The notes beneath the pieces were generated by a model. It saw only the letters and a program-made list of their open reading frames with translations. It was not told where the DNA came from and ran no database searches. A DNA stretch of 64,000 bases from Sarcocystis neurona (taxonomy: Eukaryota > Apicomplexa > Conoidasida > Eucoccidiorida > Sarcocystidae). The stretch's first letter is position 1; each line of letters begins with the position of its first letter. The position numbers and the translations under genes were made by a program. Positions 35,727-46,677 of the stretch are shown in pieces. Location of the stretch: the NCBI GenBank assembly GCA_000727475.1, contig KL647320.1, positions 248,001 to 312,000 on the forward strand. Reading direction: 5' to 3'.

Positions 35727-37645
35727 CTGCTCGCGCATATGCACACACACACACACACACACAAATCGCATGCAGTGAATGTGCGTGCAGTCAGATTGCA
35801 TGCAGTCGCTCTCCCCAACACGAAAGGCTATATTGAATCATCTTTCCTTGCGGCCGACCCAAATGACGACCCACAAATATATAGTTACACACACACACAC
35901 AGACACACACACATACATACATACATATACATACATACACACATACATACATACATACATATACATACATACATACCTATACATACATACATACATACAT
36001 ATATACACAGATAGATACGTAGGTTGATACATAGATAGATACACAGATATATAGACACATACATATATACACACATACAGACAGACACACACACACACAG
36101 GCACACATGCATACACAAACAGAGAGCCTGGAGAGAGATGCGTAAAAGTCGCCACTTTCGTCGAAACGAGTGAGAGACCCCCTGCCAGAGATACGTCTCC
36201 CATCAGGTGCGCATCTCGTAGTAGCAAACGTCGCGCGGGTTGGAAGGCTGGGGCAAGTCCTGTTCGTAGACGCTGCTTTCCGCAGGCGTAGTATACAAAA
36301 GAAGGAGGGCGTACGTGGACAGCAAATTTCGTCTTCGCGTCCCGTTTTTGAACCACCCCACCGGCAGCCGGGGGACGCGCGAAGCAGGAGACGCGGAACG
36401 CCTGCATATCCACCCTCAAGTACCAATCTCTACAGATGCACAACCGACGAGAAAGCAAGAAGCAGCACGAAGACTTTTTTGCCAGGCTTCACCGGCTTCC
36501 GAAAGCAGCCGCGCCGTTGTCGTAGGCCCAGGACGGCGGCAGCGAGTGCGACCCCTGGTCCGGCCGCGCGACACACGCGCGTCTTGGGGAGAGAGGGTGG
36601 GTGTGTACACGCGCAGAACACAAGAAATTGGAGAAGTTGCTTCCGTCGACCCTTCTCCACCTTGACTCCCGAAGCGACGAGCCAACAAGACAGACACAGA
36701 GACGGAAGCAAAAGAACGCGGCGCACACGAGCAGAGGCTCCCTACGCGGCACGCATGTGCATGCATGTGCGTGGCAATGTGCTGGGAGCCCGCAGGAGAG
36801 CTGGGACGCCGCAGGAGAAGCCGCCTTCCTGCTGGGCGACTGCGCCCGCGACAGAAGTCGGCGCAGCAAATTTAGGAGCTCCTCTGAAGAGAGGAAACGA
36901 CCACCCAAAAGACGGGGTGTCTGTGTAGCACGGAGAACGACTGCTGCGCGGCTCACGGGCAGCTCGTACGAGGAGGGGAACACCCTGCGCCCCCGAGTCT
37001 GTGCACTTTCTGCTCCTGAATGGGGGAGCAGCTTTTCACCGGCGAAGAAGAAGAGCGCCTGCGGCGGCCGTCTGTCTTGAGACGCGCGCGCGCGCAAGAG
37101 ACGCCGTTGCTTCTTCATATGTGCACCCTGCTCTCCAAGTGAAAGCTTGACTGTTCGAAGTGCTGCACTTCTTCCACAGACTTCAACCACCTATGCGTGT
37201 ATATATATTGTATGTGTATTATATGTAAGGATTATAGGTGCGCGAGCTGCTGAGCGACGCGATCGCCTTTACGAAGAGAACGTCAAGTGCAAGCAAGTAT
37301 CCACTACAGACATACGTATCTATATAGTGGACATCTGTACATAATACGCGCAACCTATAGATGTACCCCATCCCTTACGAAGAGAACATCAGGCGCGAAG
37401 AAGCGTTACGTATATATACATGTGTATAGGCACAAGAATAGATCCTTCTCGCTGCTTCGCCATCTTCTCATCCAACGGGTGTGTACACACGTAAATATAG
37501 CCACACATATATATATAGAGGGCGGAAGGAGAAGCACCTACGCGGAGAATGTCGCAGAAGGCCGACGATGGAACCGCAGGAGAGCCCGCGTGGAAAGTAT
37601 GTTATCTGCTGTATATCCTTGCTGCTGCAGATGAACAGGTCCTAC
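35727..37645. other. Microsatellite, then unique DNA of uncertain coding status
   Basis: 35740-36120 is CA/CATA repeat. 36130-37130 is unique and GC-rich, with frames open on both strands. The best minus segment reads RLLGGRFLSSEELLNLLRRL followed by LSRAQSPSRKAASPAA (about 36800-36930), but no splice sites confirm it. 37190-37520 is AT-rich with the last notable TA/CATA runs before the repeat-poor half. Confidence 0.4.
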
Positions 37646-40381
37646 CTTTGATGGGATCGACGCCAAGGAGTTGCATCCATAAATTATTACTGACGCAGCC
37701 GTTGAAGAGACTTCTGCGACGTCGGGGGGACTCCCTTTCATCCCCGTTGTCTTCGCCAGCAGCACCACTGTCGCTCGGTGCTTCACGACCCGTAGACCTG
37801 CTCTCGGGGGTGCCCCCGGGTCTTGTTGCTGCCGTCTTCACGGCCGCAGCAGCAGGGCCTGCTGCCGTCCCGCTGCCCGCAGAAGTTCCCGTCGTCTGCA
37901 GCCGACGATCTTGTGCTGCTGCGGGGGCACGTCTCTGAGAATCTGCGCTGCCTGGTTCTGGCGGAGGACTCGTTACCCACCTCGTGTCACTACGCGGAGG
38001 ACCCGCAGCCTTTGACCGCGTCGCCTTGTCTGTGGCAGCGGCTGCTGCAGTTCTTCGCCAATTCAGCGTTGCTGCAGTCGACGGGCAGTTCTCTGCTGCC
38101 GTCTCTCGGGGGCCACTTGCTGCCGCACTTCGGGGTGTCTCGCAAGTTCCATGCGTGGCAGCAGTTGTCGGGAGCTTTGCTGGTGTCGAGGCTGCCGGTT
38201 CACAAGGGGTGCTTGCTTCTTCATGCGTTGCTGCTGCAGTTGTCCCGCAAGTTGACGCCGCGTCGCTTCCCGAAGTTCTCTCTTCTGGTGGGGAGCACGC
38301 TGCCGCATTTTCTTGGAAGTCGGCGTCTTGGCGACTCGAAGAAAAAAAGTCTGCCGCCATCGCAGCTGCGCCAGCCGCATCTGAACAACAGCAGTTGCAG
38401 ACAAAGAAACACGGGTACGCATGCGCCGCTAGAAAGCCTGCTGCACTTGCTCAGAAAGACACACACGCTGACGAAAAAGAGAAAATGAGAAACGCAGAGA
38501 GACACGCCTGCAGCAAGGCACGTCGATAGAGAGAAAAGACCGCGTCGGCCAGCAGAGCGTCCTTTTCCGGGTCTGGCGGCCCTCCGCCGGCGACAGGGCC
38601 CCTGCCAAGAGAACGAGTGCCACCTCTTGTTCACATGCAGGAAGTTTGCTGCACCGCAAGCGCAGCACTGCAGTCCCCAGAGCTGCTGTTTTTCGGCTTC
38701 TGGCCCCCCTCCTCATCCACCCGCCCTCTCTTTCGGCTCCGCAAGTCGCTGTGCGAACACCTCTGCCTGCGGCCGACGCATGGGCTGCTGCTGTGTGTGA
38801 GGCGGACTCGGCGGTCTCACGCGTAGCGCCACTGCCCACACTGATGCGGCTCCAGCGTGCGGCAGCCCTTCCGCAGACAGCACACAGGCGGCTGTTGTTC
38901 GCTTCATCCTTTTCAATCCTACTCAAGCATCCCGCTCTCTCTATCGCTCTTTCAGCACATCTATTTACGTGTGGAGAGCAGCTATATACGTTGTGGTGCA
39001 AAGGTATATGTGTGTACCCCTACGTACCCCGGTATGGAGAGGGAAGCATACGAGGGCCAGCTGTACAGGAAAAACTTCACGTGTGCACGCATGGCTACCG
39101 CGCTCGTTTCCACTCACCATTTCTCCCTGCTGGCCCACCAAAAGGACGGACAACATTCCCAGCGGCCATAGAATCTTCCGCTTGCGACTTTCCTACCGCA
39201 GGTTGCCGCCGTTCTTCGTCAGAAAACAGCATCTGCCGCTCCGCTGCGAAACTATCAGCTGCTGCGGCGCCCTCCAGCGTTTCTTCGCGTGGTGTCGGCT
39301 GGTAATGAGCAGCGCAGTTGGTGAAGTCGTCAACAGCTGCTGCGAAAGTTCCGACGTCTTGCGCCTGCTGTTCGTCCACTCGTCTCTTTGTCCCTGCTGC
39401 TGCTCCTCCTGCGTGGACAGCTACTGGTGAAAGCGCGGTGCTCCCTGCCACGGCCGCCGCTTGTTCTGCGCCCGCTGCTGCGTAGTCGAGGACGGCCGCG
39501 GCTCTTGTCGCTCCGCCCTTCGGCGAAAACCCTGCTACGGGAGAAGGAAGGTCTGGCGGAGTGTGTGGGTCGAGACAGACGTCTTCAAGTCGAAAGGGAG
39601 CGGTTTCTCCTTCCCTTGGCCAGCTCACAGCAATATCCGCTTGCGAGGACACCGCCGCTCTGCTGCTGTGCACTTCTTCCACGAGCGACACGTCTTCAGC
39701 AGCGACACACAAGTATGCCGCCGTGTTGTCACTGCCAGCCGAAGACGCCTTGCCCGAGTCACCCGGTGATGAATCGCGCGGGACAGCGCCAGACGCTCCA
39801 CACGAGGGATTGATTTGATTCTCCTCCGCTTCTCTCTGGGCTGCAGGCCGGTCATTTTCTGTCTCCTCTCGAGGAGCGTTAGCGAAGAGAACGGGCGCAG
39901 CACTGGGAACATCGACAGCCACCAAGTGTCGGCCAAGCGGCTCGCCTGCCTCCATAGACTGACTCTCTACCCGTCCACGTTTTTGGAGGCCAAGTCGTTC
40001 AGCGTCACTCCATGCGGACGTGATCGCTTCCGATGCTACAACTGCAGAATTTTGAGCCTCCACGTTGGCAAAAGTGGAATTGTCACTGTCGGAGTTCCCA
40101 GCAGCGGCATCTTCACCAGCTGAGGGGCTGACAGCAAAGTTGTGAGGAGTACTCTCCCCAGAACCTAAATACTGAACAGCATCCGACTGAGTTAACGGCT
40201 GAGGAAACTCCGGATCGCTGGGCTCCGAGTCCGAGGGAAACGGAGCCTCAGCAGCCACGTATCCACGCGGAAGATGCGGCTTCATCGCGGCCCGACTCCG
40301 AAGCTCTGGAGTTACGCAGGATGCAGGAGGAGAAGTAACAGACACGTCGTATGGAATCGTCCCAGGAAACGCCCGAAGCAC
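37646..40381 (-). CDS. Ser/Ala/Glu-rich hypothetical protein, at least 2 exons
   Basis: The first large exon (39118-40381) carries an acidic, low-complexity protein with MKPHLPRGYVAAEAPFPSDS near its start (ATG at 40285). It ends at donor AATG|GTGAGT in phase 1. The next exon begins at 38380 after acceptor TTGTTCAG, also phase 1, and reads DAAGAAAMAADFFSSSRQDA. After a Ser/Thr/Ala-rich stretch it ends RRRRSLFNGCVSNNLWMQLL and GVDPIK at donor AAAG|GTAGGA. At least one exon must follow below 37645. A small upstream exon at 40385-40496 (ATG at 40496, MCTKLREGFSAVQ) with donor GTT|GTAAGT may be the true start. No domain is recognised and the protein is probably disordered. The phase match across a 737-bp intron supports the model. 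Confidence 0.5.
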
Positions 40382-40740
40382 TTACAACCACCTTCTTGTC
40401 TGCGTAGTCCGCGGCGGCATGCCTGATACATTGTCGTGTCTGCTGCTCGCTTTTAGCTTGTACTGCTGAAAATCCTTCTCGGAGTTTTGTGCACAAAGGA
40501 GTGAATCCTGTCCTTCGTCAGCTGCTGGCATCGTAAGCCCGCGGTTCCTTCAGACCCCCGGAGGCTGTTGGCTGCTTTTGTTTCACTGGGCCGTGGACGT
40601 CAAGCTAAGGGCCGCACAGGTTACTAGTGGCACACTGAGTAGGGGTCCTGCAGTGTACGTGGAAATTAGTTTGGAGTTTTTCGGTGGAGGGCAAATACAG
40701 CACGCCCTAAAGGGAAAGTTGTGCAGCTCGGCTCCAGAGC

Positions 40741-41355
40741 ATGTCTCGTGTGGACGAAAGACCCGCTTCCATCTCAAAGCTGCGCTACCGGGAAGAAGTC
40801 AGTCTGCGGACGGCTCGGAAAGTTGAGCCGCCAGTGGCCACATCGCACAGCTCATACGCCTGCCGTCCTACAAGAAATTATACTGGCACACCACCGCCCC
40901 TTCCTCAGTCGAGCCGACAGATCTCGTCGGTACCACCGCCCCTTCTCAGGCCTTGTGTTCAAAAGTGCCCGGCTGAAGACACTAGGACGCCTTCGAGCAA
41001 GAAAAGTGGCCAGTCCAAAATCGACGACGCAAACGGCAGAGCCAAAAAGGGAACTTTTGCAGAGTTTCTACAAGTGCACAGCAGCGGCAGCGACTTGCCT
41101 GCCTTAGCGTGTGTCCCAGCAGGCCGCATGCGGCGGCACGGTGGACCCGTGGTGCGACTGGGGCAACTGGTTCCCAGGGATTACCAGTTTATCGACGTTA
41201 ATCATATATATTGCATCTACACCCCGAAAGCGCTTCGCTGTCTGCCTTCTGAAACCGGATCTCTAGCATCCCTCAAGGTTTTCCTTGTCCTGCCACAAGG
41301 AAGAGACACACTGCTTTTCCAGCGAGAACAATACTGCGGGCGACAAAGCGACTAG
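40741..41355 (+). CDS. Weak candidate: hypothetical protein exon
   Basis: An ATG-initiated frame of 204 codons. The N-terminal half is basic and Pro/Ser-rich. The C-terminal half contains AEFLQVHSSGSDLPALACV, then GRMRRHGGPVVRLGQLVPRD and YQFIDVNHIYCIYTPKALR, which reads like folded protein. It may continue in spliced exons downstream. The stop lies among possible donors, so the 3' end is uncertain. No family is recognised. Confidence 0.32.
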   Translation: MSRVDERPASISKLRYREEVSLRTARKVEPPVATSHSSYACRPTRNYTGTPPPLPQSSRQISSVPPPLLRPCVQKCPAEDTRTPSSKKSGQSKIDDANGRAKKGTFAEFLQVHSSGSDLPALACVPAGRMRRHGGPVVRLGQLVPRDYQFIDVNHIYCIYTPKALRCLPSETGSLASLKVFLVLPQGRDTLLFQREQYCGRQSD

Positions 41356-44300
41356 CGACCCTGTGAGACCCTGCGCCGCAAGCTCCCACTTATCTATCAG
41401 TGGATGCAAGATTCTGTGGTGCGGAAGCAAAAGGGCCCAGGAGCCTATCTTAGTTCGTACGCAACTATGCTGGACCAGCGGCTGTGCCTGAAGCACGCGT
41501 CCCGATTTTACTCGCTTGGAACGTAGGCGTCTGTACTCCTGAACGGTGAACCTATTCCTATATCTTCTCCAGGACGAGGGAATAGGCATTTTACCACACG
41601 CTTTATGGCCTGTTCCTCAATCTGAGTGTGTGCATGAAACAGAAGTTCAAACCGAGGTGCGAGCCTCGCCGCAAGTGGCCGAGGGGTCGCCGGTACACAC
41701 TCTCCAGGCGCATACCCCGATGTCGACGAAGGCCGACTCGATGCCTAAGGCCACACCTGACTTCGTATTGATGCCCTGATGCTGAAATGTCCACGAACAC
41801 CGGGTCGGTACGCAAGGCTACGCTAAGTTGGTATTGTTGTCGTGACACTGCCTACCGTGGGTGGTAAGTACTTGGGTATCTTCTGTACGATATTCGGGTG
41901 CTCCGGGGGCAACTGTGCGCTGTGTAGGGTCTGTCCTTGACAAGATTTGTCCCAAGCGTTACCACCCGTTTGAAAGCGGTTTCACTCGTACACTCGAAGT
42001 CGCATGCCCTCGTTTCTTTGCGGGAGAACAATCCACACGGAACGCAATGTGTCGAATGGAAGGCTTCAAGCGGAATCCATTCCTTCGAGGGCTGCCGGCT
42101 AATCGAAGATTGGTGCCTGGACAACGTGGAGGGTGAACATAACAGCTCGTTGAAATTTGTGCGTTCACTGCTTTAGTTAAGGCTTTACATCAAGTATGCA
42201 ACAGGAGGACAATGAGGAGCGCGCTGTGCCTTGTCGTACAAGGAAGGTCATTGGTGTCGGGGTGTCGTCTCTACAAGTTACTCTAGGGCACCGAGGACGC
42301 ACGCCTTGACCGGTTACATGGAAGAGCGCGGTGTACAGGAATTTGCTTCGGCGGAGATGAGCCAAATGTATAATCTGTGACTACTTTCTAGAAAAGCTTC
42401 GTTGAGCCGTAGTCGAGCGTGTGTGTGTTTCAGCGCGAGTTTCGGAAGCAACGAATGAAACAAGCATGCTGGTTTTGATTTGGATGGGTACAGGGCAGGA
42501 GATGCAAATTTTAAGAAGGAGCTTATGGGGAAGTACTCCAGATGAGCGAGAAGCTACATTTTTGAGGTGAGTACGGGTAGCGTTTGGAAGTGCTGCTCGT
42601 ACTGAAGCTAATCAAAGGTCAAAAATCAAGTTAAACTGGCTGACCGCATTCTACTGGTTTCACTGCGTCGTTGGGGCGCCGGCAAAGAACTAACGTAGTG
42701 GATGTCTGGTTACGTAGGTACCCCCCCATCAAACACGAGTGCAACAGGCAGCGTATCCAACACTAAGATCTTAGAGGCATCCGTGAAGTTGCTTGTGCAG
42801 CTAGTGACGGCCGCTAAAGCCGAGCTGAGCAGCAAGCTTGAAGGGCTGAGAAAGCGAGGAGACGCCGCATCGTAAACCGGTGATTTTGCATCTCGGGTAC
42901 TGGCATCCTATGCGACGAACTTGCCACGTGGAAAATCCGAAGATCCGTCAAGTCGATCTCAAGGTCAGCACGCGGAATAAAGAAGCAACTGAGTGTTTCT
43001 CCACGATTTATACGGCACGCTCGTTGATTTATGATGTTGCTTTACGTTCTCGGCACAACGAGCTTGCATAGTACTCCCGTCTCAAGACCCTACACGTTGG
43101 ATTGCAAACAATACAATGTAGACGTCCAGAGTACACCCGCGTACATTTGAATGCGGCTGCGTGGAAAGACACGCGAGTACCAGTCGACAAAGTATACTCG
43201 CAGAACCGAGCTAACGAAACTTTCGAGCTGCTCGTGCTCACTACTTGTACTACATGTGTGTGGGCCAGCATCGAGGCTCTTTAATACAGGGGTTGCCTAC
43301 GTAATATGTACGTACGTGTACATGCAGTCCGCAGTTGACAGCGGTCAGACTATTCCCAAGCAGTTGTCGTCATATGTCAATTACTTTGAATTCTAACCCA
43401 GTGCAGTCAGGTAGCCCGCGGGTCACATTTGCTGTTATCTCCAGTGTATTTTCACACGTGAACAACCTGATCCCTTGACACCTGAGCATCTCCGATATGC
43501 CAGTACGTTCGTCGGGACCCTAAGTGGAGGCGGAGGACGTGGAGAAAGGACCCACGTGGCTGAAGAGCCATTCCCGGAGACAGATCGTGCTTTCAATCTA
43601 GTGAAGCAGCGTTGCTCTTTCAACTTAAGATGTAGTTCAGCTGGCCACAGTGTTGCATTTAAGTCTACTTACACCTAAGCACCAGTACAACCGACGGGAT
43701 CGCTTCGTCTTGCGTTTCCTCCGGGCCTCCTGCGTTGGTCGAGCGTTCCGCCCAGGCCGAGGCTGGTGAAGATACTGCTCTGTCGGTAATTGTGGGCAGC
43801 GGCCACCGTAGGCCCTGAAAGCTCCAGAAGGTCTGTCTGTCTACAGGTGTATTTTCTCGCGTCCGTGTGCGTTCCAGGTGTCAAAAAGTGCTTTACTGTT
43901 CTCGATCGAGGAAAACGAGAAGTAAACGGGATACCATTGCGGAGTGTTAGCCAGCCAATGTTGGAGTCCTCTCAGTGGTACTCGAAGAGGAAAGAGGGTG
44001 AGGAAGAGTGGGAGCATGCCACCCCTTCTCGATTCATCATCAGAGGGCCCTACATAGAAGTCTGTCTGAGATTTACTGTAGCCTATCGTGGGGGAGCGAC
44101 ATTGTTCATGGTGGAGGCCCGCTTGTGAAGATCTCTGTTGTTTGAGGTACAGCCATAAAAACGAGAATGTATCCAGAGGCATGCCACTTGTGGCACTAAT
44201 GCTGAGGAAAAATTTACCGCTTTTCCTTGTGTCCTCGCGCTGCATGTTGGTAGACGGCATCCCGTTGACTCCGAGCGTAGTATGGTACGCTGAAGGGGAG

Positions 44301-44827
44301 CAGTGCGGACTACATAGATGAAGCGAGAGAGTGTGAAGAGCTACATGGGGAGATAATGTGCCACGAAGACCAAGCAGCTTCAAGTTGCCCTACGGAACGT
44401 TAGCAAATCGGGATACGTCGGTGGAATGTAACCACCTGCCGGCTTTTAGGCTGGATTCATTACTCTTTTCAGGTACACCCTCTTTCAAGTGCCCGGCATC
44501 GATTGAAGAGCTGAGACTGGTCGGTCGCACGCTACCTATGTACGTGCGGCTCTCTTCTTGCATGTACCGCGAAAAGCGTCGGCCTGGCTGCGCACCATCG
44601 GGCGAACATACGCGAGGCGGCGGTTTTTGTACCTCTGCCAACTACGACTCCGTTTGTCTCCACCTACCCCGCTGTCGTCGTTCTCTTAAATGTTTTTCTG
44701 CTTCGTGGCTCACTGTTGGAAGGACAAATTCTGCCTGTTTTTTGACGAGGTTGGCTGTACTTCCCTGTCTCGCTTTGTCGACTTCGCGCGGAGTGAAACG
44801 AGGGAAGCGGAAGAAAAACTGCTTTTT

Positions 44828-44923
44828 CGTCATCACCATTGAACGATCTATAGTTTATGATTGCCCAACGAACATCGTCATCACCATTGAACGATCTATA
44901 GTTTATGATTGCCCAACGAACAT
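44828..44923. repeat. Exact 48-bp tandem duplication
   Basis: Two identical 48-bp units beginning CGTCATCACCATTGAACGAT lie head to tail (44828-44875 and 44876-44923). The lack of divergence implies a recent duplication. Confidence 0.9.
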
Positions 44924-46422
44924 CTCGCCTGCCGTTTTTTTCACTGAATTGTCGTCCCGTTCCTCTATTGCCGTCACACTGTGCAGTCTTCCCGTTTTCG
45001 ACGCAGCGTCAGTTCAAGCGTGTTTGCATTGTACCTTCGTTCGCTTCTTTGCCGGATTGGAGAAGAGCTCCTCAGCGGATCGTCCGCTTCCGAGTAAGTC
45101 CACTGCACATCAGGAGCGCCCAAGGTGCACTGCTAATTGTCGGCCGTTCTCGTCAAGCTGAAGTATACGACATTTGTCTAGTCGTTCCTTTTCACGCCCT
45201 ACGCAGCATGTACAATCTGTTCACTAGGATTGTTCGCGACTTTGAAATCGGGTAGCCCTCAGCGTCATCTCCTGCAACGCTGTCGCAGAAGATACATACA
45301 AATTTCCTGTCTCGAATTCTTGTTTGAATATCAACCTCCGCGTACACCACTCGTGAAAAGCAGGGGCTGTCGACCACAACCGCGTCGTGGATTTTCTTAT
45401 CCTCTCGCCACTATACAACAAACAGGCCTCCTATGAACCGTGGCGGTTACCCTTCCTAGCCTCCCTCTGCTGTGCCAGAAGACAAGAACACGCATTTTGC
45501 TGAACGCTTGTTCGTGTAGATAAATGTTTCCTGTGGGGCACTCGGACAATTCTTGGAAGAGCGTACACACGCGCGTTAGGACGGGGAATTATTTTTTTTC
45601 TTTGCTGCTGTCATACTGTAGTGCCCTCCCCTGGTACTCGGTAAACACTACGGGTCCTGAGATTATGAGGAACCTGTTTTGATACGCACTAGGAATACGG
45701 CAAGCAGAAACTTGCGATGACTTTGTGTTACTGAGGCTGCTTAAGTTACTTCTTTTATTTTTTCCGGACCACTTTCTCTTTCCTTCGTAATCTCGTGCTT
45801 GGCGCACCTCAGTGTCGCCCTAAAAGGCACAAACTATCCGCGCGCTTCCGTCCTCGGTTCCAGCTCTCGGGTGCACCAGGCTGACGAGGGCAGTACCTGT
45901 CCCTTCTGTCCTCTCGAGTGTGCTTTGCAGGCAGTGTGAAAAAGGTGGAACACCAGTACCAGAGACAGCTCGAGAAACAGCGAGATTGATAAGACTTGTA
46001 GTAGTGAGAGTAGGTGAATGTCCTTCAGTACGTTTCAATTCTAGATTTCGAATGGATGAGTCTCTCAGTAGTGTGTCTTTTCAGCTCAGATCTCGCGCCG
46101 TGGTTTACACATAAGTGAAGGTGTGTGAAGGCTTATAGTTCTTTACCACGTCTACCTGCGTCTGTCTGATAGCGTGGCTCGTCTGTGGTTCTTTAGCGTT
46201 CCTGCTCTTGGCATGAGTGAAGAGTTTCTCAATAGGCGTCAGTAAGTATACTGGATTATTGTCGGTTACGATTGTTAGCGATCGTTGCCGAGAACCGCCG
46301 CTCCACGTTGCCCCCTACTGAAGACTTAGAGTGCAGCGGAGCATCTGCTATACACGAGCCTGTGCGAAGTTTTTTTTTTTATTTTCAGAGGTTCCGTACA
46401 TCTCTTTTCGGCCTTTTTGAAA

Positions 46423-46677
46423 ATGGTGAACGTAAATAAATTGCCGGCGTTTCTCACGGACGCGAACCACCCAATTGGATATTTGCTGACAAGCCTAAAA
46501 GAATTCGGATCGGACTCTGTGCGGCTTGTTAGGCGATGCACCAAGCCAGACGCGCGGGAGTTTCGGAGAATTGCCTACGCTTGTGCTGTGGGATTTCTTC
46601 TGATGGGTTTTATTGGCTACTTCATCAAGCTCATATTTATCCCTATAAACAACATCCTTGTAGGGCCGCCTGCGTGA
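46423..46677 (+). CDS. SEC61G: Protein translocation channel subunit Sec61 gamma
   Basis: Small tail-anchored subunit of the ER Sec61 translocon, which conducts nascent secretory and membrane proteins. The 84-aa protein has the family layout: a short N-terminus, an amphipathic helix with a basic hinge ([18 protein letters not shown], about residues 34-51), then a single membrane helix ([20 protein letters not shown], about 53-72) and a short tail IPINNILVG. The KPD..EF..IA pattern before the membrane helix is diagnostic of SecE/Sec61 gamma. The ATG at 46423 (GAAAATGGTG context) is the only sensible start. There is no intron. Length is slightly above the usual 68-70 aa because of an N-terminal extension and the last residues. 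A pyrimidine-rich tract and a T/A run lie just upstream. Confidence 0.95.
   Translation: MVNVNKLPAFLTDANHPIGYLLTSLKEFGSDSVRLVRRCTKPDAREFRRIAYACAVGFLLMGFIGYFIKLIFIPINNILVGPPA

Larger units (their letters stand above)
40497..46422. other. Repeat-poor DNA with weak + strand gene candidates
   Basis: Microsatellites are nearly absent. A + frame at 40741-41355 (ATG; contains GTFAEFLQVHSSGSDLPAL and VPRDYQFIDVNHIYCIYTPK) and a hydrophilic + piece at 41575-41779 could be exons of one gene. Another + piece lies at about 43880-44128 (GVKKCFTVLDRGKREVNGIP). Splice sites do not settle these, and the minus strand also carries open frames. Between 42180 and 43400 I see nothing coding. A 48-bp exact duplication lies at 44828-44923. 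Confidence 0.4.
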
